Origin: Henckelia pumila
Taxonomy: Eukaryota; Streptophyta; Magnoliopsida; Lamiales; Gesneriaceae
Direction: 5' to 3'
DNA length: 64,000 nucleotides
Assembly: GCF_033568475.1 (NCBI RefSeq)
Contig: NC_133123.1
Location: 19,950,622-20,014,621, forward strand
Shown here: positions 12,281-22,871 of the stretch, one piece after another
Layout of the letters: each line of letters opens with the position of its first letter
Numbering within the stretch: the stretch's first letter is position 1
Made by a program: the position numbers and the translations under genes
The notes under the pieces: model-generated
The model's input: the letters and a program-made list of their open reading frames with translations, nothing else
Databases searched by the model: none
What the model was told of the DNA's origin: nothing

Positions 12281-14017
12281 TTACTCTCCTGTTAGAGGGC
12301 TAAAAGTCATCTCCTGCATTTGAGAAACATAGAGAAATTACTAAAAGTGTTTCAGAATAAAGAAATTAGGCGCGACCAGAAGCACAGACTCGGTTAATCA
12401 CGGACATGGTGTAACTAGCATTCAAACCTGATCACAAATGGGGCAGGTATCACTTCTTTCCATCCATTCAAATATACAAGCAAGATGGAAATGGTGGTCG
12501 CATCCGGTGATGATTTTTGGGTTCTCTGGGTCATATTCTGCAGCAAGGGCGGAGAAGTCAAAGTTCAGTTATCAGAAGCAGAAACATATACATGAGAGGA
12601 GTTACAAAAATGGCTTTTGCCAGACCTTCAAGACAAGTGGGACAAACATCCTCCTCATCTTGCGAAGATAGAACAAAAGGCTCAGCTGACTTCTTAAGTT
12701 GTTCTGAATTTTCATTTTCTGATTCTTTTGAAGCAGCCCGCTCAATCTTTATTTCTGCCTTTCCATCAGAATTCAGGCTCTTTAACTTGGACTCTAAATT
12801 CGTGTCTTCAACATAGGCGTTTGTGGTTTGCAAAGCCACTTCCACTTTATTTCCAGGAATTTCTTGATTCAACGGTGGAGTAGGTGGGGGTCCAAATGGC
12901 ATAGGCGGAGTCGGAGGCGGAGGTGGAGGCAGAGGCTGGTAAGTATCGGGGACTGAGGTGTCTAGATTTGTATCGACCAAGATCCCCGTAGAGAGAGTAG
13001 ATACTGTTGAAATGTGAGATGACAAGGGTTCATGCTCTTCAGAGACTGGATACTGCAAGTTAAATCGTCACAACAGACAATTAAATGGCTTAGTGAAGAA
13101 CCTGCATCCAGAATATCCATAACACAATGTCCCGAAGAGATTGATAGTAACTCAAAATCACAGCTGAAAAGATGGAAGAAACCAAGAGCTAATGTACACA
13201 TAACACATCGTTGTTCAGAGGCAATAAGAAAACTAATAAGTGAAATGTAAATGAAAAGAGACTCTCCGATGCAAATTAACCACATGCCGTGATAGCTGTC
13301 AAAATCACGCCTAAAGATACAGATCTTATTTTAAACTTTTATGTTAAAAATAGTGGAAGTATGCTTCAAATTGATACCCTGATAAAAAAACCAACACACA
13401 AGTCAAATGCCCAACAAACTTTAGGAAAATTTGAAACTTTATCATGTATTTAACATCTTCATGTTAAGTAACTTTCTTCAGATAGAAGTGCTTCTTAGAA
13501 GCAATACTGCCTAAATATGTCACTAGCAACCATTGCACAACAGCCATTGCCAGATTTCACATGAAGCAAGATTACAAATTTACAACACATTCAGTGAATT
13601 TTACGTTTTTCGAAATCCTGAATCCGCATTTTGAATAGCAGTTAATTTGATCAAACTAAAGACTTATACTGCAGAATAGCTTTCTCGCAATCACCGAGTT
13701 GGCAAAGTTAACCGAATGTCCACTGGAAAATGATATCGTTTTTACAAATGAGAAAATGACATAGAATGCTGGTTGAACGAACCAGTACAAAAAGAAACAT
13801 CAAGAAAATAAATAAAACGCTGGTTTTACAATCCATACAACAAGAAGCATTTAGAAAATTTCATAAGGTCTTATTTAATGGAACGAATCCATCGATATTA
13901 TTAAGATTGATAGGAAAGTGCATTAGATTAGGCAGAAATATCACTGACATGAAAGTAAGCTGGTGAACTATTCTGTTCAGTAGCCTCAGATGCACAGCAA
14001 CAACAGCAGCCTCCCAT
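12281..14017 (-). CDS. RING-H2 E3 ubiquitin ligase, RHB1A-like
   Basis: Four exons on the minus strand: 14017-13949, 13052-12626, 12537-12428 and 12313-12281. All introns are GT-AG, the phases agree, and they give a 212-residue protein ending DQEMTFSPLTGE. It opens MGGCCCCC, a likely N-myristoylation glycine plus palmitoylation cysteines, implying membrane attachment. The middle has EEHEPLSSH, STGILVDTNLDTSVPDTY and a proline-rich tract. The C-terminal RING-H2 spans about residues 162-202: CPTCLEEYDPENPK, then GCDHHFHLAC, then CPICDQ, with all eight zinc ligands present (C-x2-C, C-x-H-x2-H-x2-C, C-x2-C). This layout matches the RHB1A group of plant E3 ligases, which pass ubiquitin from an E2 to a target; the target is unknown. 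The reading frame is intact. The first intron is 896 bp. Name by family resemblance from memory. Confidence 0.9.
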
Positions 14018-15260
14018 CAGTGCTTAAATTATCTCTTGTCCACCTAAGGCAACCAGGAATTCGATCATTGTTCTGCCTCTATACACACACAAAAGAAACA
14101 TCATAATATAAGTCAAGAAAAATGTCATTTTAAAAGCCAAACCGCGTTACCCATACTCGGTCAACAAGAAGTTAAAGATGTACAGTCCAGAGTTAATTAA
14201 GAAGAATGCAACATCATACCAATTATAAAAAAAATCAGAATTCTTTCGAAATATAGCAAGAGAAAAGCTAAACATTATTAAAATACCAGCAACACATACT
14301 GCAAGCCATGGTCGATTCCAACATCCAGATAAAGAGACATAATTTCAAAACCGAACAAAAACATTCAATTTTATAATCTACTGTAAATAATACAACAAAC
14401 TATCATTGTATTCAATATTCCTAAGTGGACATAGACTTTCGCCAGGCAAAAATTACTCCCTCTAATTGTTCTTTCTTCAATGAAAGCCACTGCCGTACAA
14501 ATTCTTAAAGACCATCTGACTCCACATCCTTTCGAATCCGAAAAGAATACAAGAAACATCGATATAACGAAAACACTACATCAAACATGATCATGATCAT
14601 GATCATAGACCTATAAATTCAATTTGGAAAGCCCGTGATTCAAAGAGGCACAAATATAAGTACTTACAATTATTCCCAATTACCTTCCAATAAAACACTA
14701 TATATGCTACCCGAAATTCGAAGATAAAGATAGTAGAAAACAACAAAAACAAGCAAGCAAATATGAACAAACAGAAACATATAAACGCTGATCACATAAA
14801 CTTCTAGAATCATAAAACAATTCTACGAAATAAAGAAAAATCATTCACAGCAGTAAACATCAAAACAACAAACAACAAACAAACACTCGCACCTGCACTC
14901 ACTAATACCGATTCGATAAAAAACTACTCGATACGAAAAAAAAGAAACCCATATTACAGATTAATAAGCCAAACAAATTCAACCCACAAAAAAAAAAAAC
15001 ACCCCCGGCAAACAGATTAATCATCCATATAATTCGACAGAGAAATTCAGTTCAGCAAAAGCAAGTATACATACAAACGCATACACGTTTGCGCGGCCCG
15101 AACGTATAACTCGCAAATACACACGAAATTATAGACATGTATGCGTGTGTACTGTGCATAAATACCTCGTGGAGGCGATGAAATTGGCAGGAAGAGAATC
15201 GAAAAACTCGGAGAATACTGAGAGGAAGAAGACTTGGAAATGGTGGAAATACATCGGAAT
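14018..15260 (-). promoter_or_regulatory. probable 5' leader and promoter of the RING gene
   Basis: Upstream of the start codon at 14017 there is no coding frame. A purine-rich segment at about 15166-15250 ends in a possible GT donor (CGAGGTATTT on the minus strand). A possible acceptor lies near 14085, so a leader intron is plausible. An (ATCATG)n run lies at 14586-14604. This is inference from position and splice-like sequence; no transcript evidence. Confidence 0.3.
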
Positions 15261-15471
15261 AAATAATTTATTATATCTATAGTTTTTAAAATTAATTAAT
15301 TGTTTATTATTTTTTGAATATGAGGTAGAAGATCCGTTCGACACAAAATTCGTGCTAAACGATTTTATCGATTAATTTTGTAAAATAAATTTTTTATTTG
15401 TGTTATCATAAAAGATATTATTTTTTATATTATAAGTATTAATTTTTATTGTAAATCTATACATCTATACA

Positions 15472-15890
15472 TCTATACAATCTTATAAAAATTGAGCACT
15501 ACATACTAACTGCTTTGGTTAGTTAATGACACACCAAATTTTTTTAATCATCTTTGCCCCTCATAATATATTTTCTTTTGAGATTTTTAAAATTTAAAAT
15601 TAGGCTATCAAAAAACAGTTTTTAAAATTTCAATTGTGGGAGAATTATGTGAATTTTTTTCTTGATCTATACAATATTATAAAGATTGAGCACTACATAC
15701 TAACTGCTTTGATTAGTTAATGACACACAAATTTTTTTTTATCATCTTTGCCCCTCATAATATATCTTCTTTCAGATTTTTAAAATTTAAAATTAGGCTA
15801 TCAGAAAAATAGTTTTTAAAATTTCAATTGTGGGAAAATTATGTGAAATTTTTTCTTGAAATAAACACGTGTGTGTGCAACATACGCTAG
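15472..15890 (+). mobile_element. short Helitron-like unit with duplicated 5' part
   Basis: It begins TCTATACAATCTTATAAAA after an A at 15471. A second copy of the first about 194 bp starts at 15666. It ends CACGTGTGTGTGCAACATACGCTAG, with CTAG at 15887-15890 followed by T. A 5' TC, a 3' CTAG and insertion between A and T are Helitron hallmarks. It has no coding capacity. The terminal hairpin is weak, so this call is tentative. Confidence 0.45.
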
Positions 15891-16337
15891 TATGAATAGA
15901 TTAACGCATCCATAAAAATTCATGAGACTATCACAAAAGACCGGTCTCTATTTGGATAGGCATGACTTTTAGGTGTACGGTAAACTCAGAGAATAATACT
16001 AAAGATACAACAAATATCGTATACCAAAATATTTACAACAATAATATTGTGAGATTTTACTATTTTATCGCGAGATTTTGTATTTAATATATCATAAGAT
16101 TCTAATAAATTAAATTTTTTTATTGAATTTTTTATGTGATAAGATTTGATATAAAAATTTCATTGTACATGTAGCCACTCATTACATGAAAAACAATGTA
16201 CATTACACATATATATTATATTTTATAATTTAAAATACGGATTATGATAATAATATTTAGTAATTTTAAACACATTGGAAACTAGATGTGACCTGGTAGT
16301 TGCGGATTTTAGTAATTTTGGAAAGTGGATGTAACAT

Positions 16338-16340
<3 letters not shown>

Positions 16341-16391
<51 letters not shown>
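16341..16391. repeat. (TA)n microsatellite
   Basis: About 25 uninterrupted AT dinucleotides in gene-free DNA. Confidence 0.95.
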
Positions 16392-16395
<4 letters not shown>

Positions 16396-16451
16396 AAAAA
16401 TACAGTAATGATAAATTAATAATTTAATATTTTTAAACACGTTGAAAACTA

Positions 16452-16788
16452 GGTTTCGTTTGGACATGTACTTTAAAAATGTTTTTAGTGTTTTATAAAA
16501 AAAACTTAAATTATATGTTTAGATAAAACTTTTGTAAAATGTTTTTGAAAACTATTTAAAAAGTGTTCTCCAAGTATAGTTTTTGAAGAACATTTGAAAG
16601 ATGTTTTTAACATGGAACCATGGAAGACAAAGATGAACAACATGACTTTTGAAATGTTAAAATGTTTTTATATAATAGTTGTACAAACACATATTTATTC
16701 TTAAAACAATTTTAAAAACATTTTATAAAAAGTTTTTGAAAAACACTTTTATAAAAATATTTTATAAGTATATATCCAAACGAAACTC
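16452..16788. mobile_element. MITE with about 25-bp terminal inverted repeats
   Basis: The left end GGTTTCGTTTGGACATGTAC is the inverted counterpart of the right end GTATATATCCAAACGAAAC (two or three mismatches). The interior is AT-rich with repeated AAAATGTTTTT motifs and no reading frame. The GTTTGG-type terminus is common in hAT- and Harbinger-derived MITEs; superfamily not settled. Confidence 0.7.
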
Positions 16789-16970
16789 GGAACCTTGATA
16801 TGTCATATGGTAGTTGCAGATAAATCACATACTCACTCATAGGCTCTACACATTTAATAACTTTTTATTGTATAAAAAAAAAAATTAGCTTTCTACATTA
16901 ATAGTATCATCTTTTCTAAATTTATTGGTCTAAGAAACTTCGGATTACTTTGGACTATCTTATTGTCAGG

Positions 16971-17352
16971 CTTTATTTGATTTGAGTGATAGGATAAATA
17001 ATATATAGATAAATAATTGAATGTAATAAAAAATAAATAAGAAATGATAGTTAATATAGTATTTGATTGATAGATTATAGTTTATTTGATTTGATTGATT
17101 GAATTTTATATAAAAATACAAAATTATCATTTTGTTTTTTAACAATATTAAATAAAATATGAATAATATTATTTATAAGGGGTAATATAGTAATTTAAAT
17201 TCAATGATTTGATGTAAGATAAATAATTAATGATTTGATTAATTTAAAATAAATAATTAATTGATGAATAAATAATATGACGAGAAGAACGTGAGATTGA
17301 AAAAGATAAGTTATACATAGAGTAATAATAACCTCTACCAAACGGAGCCTTA
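16971..17352. mobile_element. possible Tourist-like MITE
   Basis: The left end AGGCTTTATTTGATTTGAG partly matches the inverted right end (CTACCAAACGGAGCCTT), about 11 of 19 positions. The interior is AT-rich with repeated GATTTGATTgattg and ATAAATAATTAAT motifs. Diverged ends keep confidence low. Confidence 0.4.
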
Positions 17353-17802
17353 TATTATTATTATAGTAGAGGCTCTCTAATTAGCTAAATTAATGAATTT
17401 GATTTGAAGTTATTATTATATCTTAATTTAATGTTCAATAAAACCAAAATTATTAGGTAGATTATTCATTTTATATTATATATTCTCTTTTTGAGACATT
17501 AAATGCTTTATTATTTACCAAAATGACACTCACTTTGTACCATTTGATTGTTTTTTTTTGAAAATATCTCTCACTTTGTAAAATTGATGTATCTATTGTG
17601 TTTTTTTTACTATTTGTTTAGAAAGACACTATATTTTTTTGGTATTTTAAAAATTTTACACTTTAATTTTTAATTTTGTTTTAAAAAACGGATTTTACGA
17701 ACACATAACACGTGCATCGGAATACTAATATATATTAAGGTCTCTTGCATGTCATGCGTGCATATATTCATGTCAATTAATTTTCAAAATTGACATGATA
17801 AT

Positions 17803-17915
17803 TAAGGTAGTGTTTGCAACTTCTAAAAATAAGTGATTATGAGGATTCTCTTAATAAATTTGTTAAGAGAATCTCCATAATCACTTATTTTCAAAAATTG
17901 CAAACACTACCTAAA
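17803..17915. repeat. near-perfect 50-bp-arm hairpin
   Basis: The left arm at 17804-17854 (AAGGTAGTGTTTGCAACTTC...) is complementary to the right arm at 17862-17913, with about five mismatches and a 7-base loop (taaattt). A second small palindrome (TGTCAATT...AATTGACA) lies just upstream at about 17771-17796. It has no reading frame. Most likely a hairpin MITE; a small-RNA precursor is also possible. Confidence 0.85.
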
Positions 17916-18059
17916 TTTTTAAAAGTTTAGATTATGATATATTAAATAAAAATATTTATAGTAATTTAAAAAAATTAAACAACAGATAAGATATGATAAG
18001 TATGGATAGATTCCAGACAATATATTCTTTAACATTATTGATATCACAAAACTTGTGTA

Positions 18060-18225
18060 ACGCAGTCTCACAAATCTATTTTGTGATACGGATATCTTAT
18101 TTGGTCACTCGTGGAAAATATTATTATTTTTATGTCAACTGTAATACTCGTTATTGTAAATATGTCCATGATTGATCGGATTGATCGGTCCAACGGATAA
18201 AGATATGTGAGACTGTCTTACAAGA
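18060..18225. repeat. dispersed repeat with GTGAGAC/GTCTCAC ends
   Basis: It starts GCAGTCTCACAAATC and ends GTGAGACTGTCTTA, inverted copies of each other. The interior has GATACGGATATCTTATTTGGTC. A related unit lies at 18603-18745. No coding. Confidence 0.55.
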
Positions 18226-18602
18226 TACTCAATTAATATTATATAAATGAAGATATGATTGTAAGTTTATTTATATTTCACCAAATTAATTGAAATTTAG
18301 TTAATATAGGGTAAATATTTTTAATGAAATAGTAATATATATTCACATACACACACATAAATTCTTGTGTGACGGCCTCACAGCTCATGTTCTATTTTTA
18401 GATATAAATTTCTGGAATTAAGTTGTAAAATCTAAGAACGTACGCAAGTAAGATAATTTGTTTTGCTTAGGTTGGCCGTGATGCATGTATATATGTTTTT
18501 TAAAAAATAGTTTTACATAAATTTGTGTGAAAAATCTAAATATCATACTAACATTTATAACTTTAAAAGTGATCTTATAACAAAAACAATTATGAAATGG
18601 TC

Positions 18603-18745
18603 CCACCGGTCAATTACGTGAGACAGATATCTTATTCGACCCGACTCATGAAAAATATTATTTTTTATGCGAAAAATATTATTTCATAGTTAATATGGGT
18701 CGGATCAACTATATCACAGACATAGATCTATGAGACGGTCTCACG
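18603..18745. repeat. second copy of the GTGAGAC/GTCTCAC repeat
   Basis: It contains GTGAGACAGATATCTTATTC, CGACCCGACTCATG, GGGTCGGATCAAC and, at the end, GAGACGGTCTCACGGG, itself a palindrome. It shares the ATATCTTATT core and terminal motif with 18060-18225. Shorter pieces appear at about 18366 and 61698. Confidence 0.6.
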
Positions 18746-18768
18746 GGAGATCTACTATTTAAAATAAC

Positions 18769-20372
18769 TGTTGGGATCGAAGATGTGTGCAGAGAGGGTG
18801 AATACACACTTTTAAAAAATTTCTTTAAAATAGCTTGACCGGAAGTAGGGGTTGACCAACTAGACCTAAGTTTTCAACTTTTGAAAATACTCAAACCACA
18901 GTAAGTGCGGAAATGGTTCGATAATTTTCAATGAGTCTTTATACTCAACAAAAAAAGATATCAACAAGATAAAATAAGAAATAAAGGGCAAAGAACACGA
19001 TATATAGAAGTTTGAAGGTTGAATACTTCTACGTCTCCCCTTCTTCTACTTAAATAATTCACTAGAAGATTTTGATTTTACAATTTATTTGTAACAACCC
19101 ACTCCATTATTAGGGCTTATACACTGCCTAAGTCGGAACTCCTAGTACACCACAAATACAATGATTGAATCCTTAGATCCAAACTATCTAACTTCCTCTA
19201 CAAAAGCCTTCTGAATTTAGCGGTCGAGTGACTTCAGTAAAACCTTGATTGATTCTCGAAGATCTGATGTGTTTATGATAAACGAGGGTTCGTTTGAGAA
19301 GATAATGGTATTGTTTTTTTTTTTTGTGTGTGTGATCAAAGTACCTGATAATGTAAGCTCTTGCAAGCGAGAGATAATGATTCAAATAGTTAAGTTCAGT
19401 TCTTGTTATTGTCTCTCTCTGGGTTTAGTCTATGCTACAAATGGGCATTGCCCATGGGCTGCATCCAAGTGCCCAATTTTTTTGCATACATCTCAAATGC
19501 AAAAAAATATGGGCCGTTGGATTCCCATTCGGGACTAAACCCTCTCTCTGATGCATCCTCTATTTATAGTGACTTTTGCATAAGACCTTTCAACATTCGA
19601 CTGTAAGCTCATTAATGCAAAAGTATTGTTGTTGTCGTCCTTTCTTGATATAGAGTAAGCTTCAATAAATGCGAGATTTGGATCTTTCCAAATGTAGAAG
19701 GAAATGGTCGGAGACAGCTCCTGTGTGCAAATATTGCATTATGTACTTCATGAAAGCATTTTGATTTTATGATATTTTGTTAGTTGTGCAAGTCTTGACA
19801 ACCAAATTTTATGATAGTGTGAAATAAATATGGTTTGCCTTACAAGAAACAAATTCCTAATGATATTTTCCTATACTAATAAGATTGAGTTTATGAGTTT
19901 GCCTTTCCAGATTGGATATTTTCTGGATTTTTTAATATCTAGATTTTTTATTTTCTAAGACTTGTTATTATCGATATTTATCAAGATATGATTTATTGTG
20001 TTTAGAAGAGTCTCTTTCATAATAAACTTTGTTTTATTATTTTGTACGACTCTATCTAAGGAATCTTTTCAAGACTTGGACTCTCATCAATAAAAGGCTG
20101 CACACAAACGAGGAGAAAACTTCAGACGCCGAATAACAGAGCATAAAAGAGAAAATTATATTGAAGAATTCGAAATAATTTTCTGAAGATTTTAGTTCAG
20201 ACTTCGTTGCTGCTTTAAACCGTGCTGCTTTGCGTGTTGGAGACATCGAAGACAACACTGAGTTCAAAGTATTGGTTGAAGATCATTTTTTGTTTCTCCA
20301 GTTTTGGCATACATAATTTGCATCTGATTATTTTATTATTCTAGTTATTTTAGGATGCAATTTGTTATCCCA
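18769..20372 (+). repeat. possible solo LTR, copia type
   Basis: It begins TGTTGGGATCGAAG and ends near TTATCCCAACT, giving short inverted ends like those of SIRE-type copia LTRs. It lies alone, with no pol coding on either side; the ORFs inside are short and unconvincing. No clear target duplication was found, so both boundaries are guesses. Confidence 0.3.
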
Positions 20373-20842
20373 ACTTGTTGAGAAAATTAACTTTTTCTGA
20401 AAATCACCAGTATTATTTTGTAAACTGATCTACGTTTTTCTAGTGATTATTTGGTCCTTAGGCACCAAAAAAGTAGGAGTTATTTGTGCATAATCATCTC
20501 TGAGTTTTTTTTTTTTGTTTATTTTACTTAGGGATGACAACAGGGCAGGTTTGGAAAAACTTGAGCCCCACCCCGCCCCACCTCGTGAAGCCGGCGGGTT
20601 CAATCCGGGTTAGACCCATTGGACCCGCCAAATTTTATATAATTAAAATTTTATTAAATAAAAATTTTTATTAAGTTAAAAAATTAACAAAACATCATTA
20701 AATTTATTTTTTAAATTTATATTAATAATACTTAGGACAAATAATATTCTTACAAATTAAAATGTATCATTTTTTATTTAATTAATAATTAATAATTAAT
20801 AACAAAAGAAAAATTATAATAATATATTTTCATATTAAAAAT

Positions 20843-21146
20843 AGGGAAAACTATAATTTTGGACCTTTTTGTTTGTCACTTTGTGATTTCGGTTATCTAT
20901 GTTTTCATATTTCAATTTTAGTCCTGCATGTTCTGATTTTTGGCAATTTTACTATTTTTTCTTCGAAAATGATTACGTGACACTATACACGTCAACTCCA
21001 CATCAGCACTACATTAGTGCCACATCGAAAAAGAACTAAAATTGCCAAAAAAAACAAAAATAACAGACTAAAACTGAAATATGAAAATATAGAGGACCCA
21101 AATCGCAAAATGACAAACATACAGGACCAAAAAAGCAATTTTCTTT
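20843..21146. mobile_element. fold-back MITE, about 300 bp
   Basis: The left half (GGGAAAACTATAATTTTGGA..., GTTTGTCACTTTGTGATTTC) is repeated inverted in the right half (...AATCGCAAAATGACAAAC, AGGACCAAAAAAGC). The arms are about 130 bp each with scattered mismatches and a short centre. It is the same structural type as 30574-30882 and 40961-41205. Confidence 0.8.
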
Positions 21147-21331
21147 AAAAATATCATAATATATTAAAATCATTTCAATCCAAAAATATTATAAACTCAA
21201 ATTATGGATACAATATTGATTATTTAATATAAAAAATATAAATATATATTATTAATATATATAGACATATATATTATATTATATATTAATATATATATAT
21301 ATTTTGGCGGGGCGGGTCCGACCAAACCCGA

Positions 21332-21485
21332 TATTGGAATATATTATATATTATGTTTCATATTTTCTTGTAATCTTTTATTATTTGGAATCTTTATCTT
21401 TCTTTAGTCTTTATTGTTGTATATAAACATTCTATGTAATCATTCTTGCGATATATGAAAATATTATCTCTCATTAGTTTCTACA
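21332..21485 (+). repeat. copia 5' LTR
   Basis: 154 bp, TATTGGAATATATTATATAT... to ...TAGTTTCTACA. It is the same as the 3' LTR apart from small indels and substitutions, and the LTR is very short for a copia element. The TATATAAACA motif near 21419 could be the TATA box. Confidence 0.9.
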
Positions 21486-21598
21486 TGGTATCAAGAGCTC
21501 ACGGCCTACGCCAATAAACGCTAACCCTAGCCTCCAGCCACTGCTGCCGCCGCTATCCCGTCACCGAAAAATCTTCATCTTTTTTTCCGACCGACTCT

Positions 21599-22871
21599 AT
21601 GGCTGCCACCGGCACTGTTTCTTCTCCAATCTCCTTCAATGTTGTTGCCCATGCGCCCTTGAAGCTCACCTCTTCGAACTAACTCTCTTGGCGACTGCAG
21701 TTCACGACCCTCTTCACAGGTCATGATCTCCTTGACTTTATTGATGGCTCGCATCCTTGTCCGACCAAGACCATCACCACCGCCGCCACTTAATTACTCT
21801 CTCAATATTGAGTATACCTCCTGGATCCGCCAAGACCAGTTGATCTTGAATATCATCATTGGATCACTGTCTCCTTCATTTATTCTGTTTATTGCAACTG
21901 CCACCACCTCTGCTGCCGCCTGGAACACTCTTGCCCTCACCTACGGCAAGCCCTCTCGTGGTCGCATCACTCAAATCAAGACGCAACTTCGAAATCCGAT
22001 AAAGGGATCTCAGTCCATTACTGAATTTATGCAGTTCATCAAATCCAAAGCTGATGAACTCGCTCTCATGAATGCACCTCTTGATATTGAGGACATTAAC
22101 ATCAAGGTTTTCCATGGTCTGGATGATGACTATAAGGAACTCCCCAGTCCCCAATGCCATGCAGGCGCGGGACATTGCAATCTCGTTTGAGGAGTTACAT
22201 GAAATACTCCTCAATCACGAAGCTCATCTTACTGCTCTCCGGGATGCTACTGTCCCCCTTCCAGCCATGACACTATCCTCCGCCCACTCTAACGGCTCCT
22301 ACCGCCATCCGTCGTCTGCTGCCATCCTGCAACCCACTTCCATCAGCCGTCATTGTGGCTCCTGGCTCTCTCGGCTGCCGGCGAATCCCAACCAGTCGGC
22401 GCCTGGTCAGTGTGCTCCGCGCCCGTATCCCGGGCGCTGCCAGCTCTATAGTCGTCAGGGCCACTTTGCCCGTTGCTGTCCGGATTTTCAGTATCTGCCA
22501 GCTTCTGCACCTACACATGCGCCTCACCCTGGCCCGCCAGCCTCCCATGTTGCTGCCTACATGCATACCCCATCTTCTCTATCTGACTGGATCCTTGATT
22601 CTGGTTCCACTCACCATGTGACGTCTGATCTTGCCAATCTCTCCATGCATGCTCCCTATGTTGGCTCTGATGGTGTTGTTGTTGGTGATGGTGTTGGTGT
22701 TGGCCTTCCTATCACTCACACAGGTTGTCTCTTACCGCCCTCTAATTCATGCTCCCTGAAGTTCCCACATGCCTTTTGTGTTTCTTCCATTAATAAGCAA
22801 CTTTTCTCTATCTCTCAACTTTGCAAATCTAATGACGTTGTTGTTGTTTTTTTTTTTACACTGCCTTTCAG
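21599..22871 (+). pseudogene. copia gag and protease, broken
   Basis: The start ATGGCTGCC at 21599 is followed by a stop at about 21679 and another near 21790. The UBN2/gag domain follows (IRQDQLILNIIIGSL, AAWNTLALTYGKPSRGR, LRNPIKGSQSITEFM). The frame shifts near 22140 into the second half. The zinc knuckle at about 22436-22480 has lost its second cysteine (CQLYSRQGHFARCC). The protease motif is WILDSGSTHHVT at about 22588-22620. A T-run near 22850 breaks the frame again. Confidence 0.85.

Noticed and set aside
17690..17740. Possible third Helitron 3' end (CACGTGCATCGGAATACTAA)
   Set aside because: Ends in CTAA within ATACTAATAT but has no hairpin before it; too degenerate.
18769..20372. 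Host gene in the 19.2-20.3-kb region (several 65-97-codon ORFs)
   Set aside because: The ORFs overlap on both strands, have no splice-linked partners or domains, and the surrounding sequence looks like an LTR.
22273..22566. Minus-strand ORF opposite the copia gag
   Set aside because: Antisense shadow of the GC-richer gag region; Arg-rich composition without domain.
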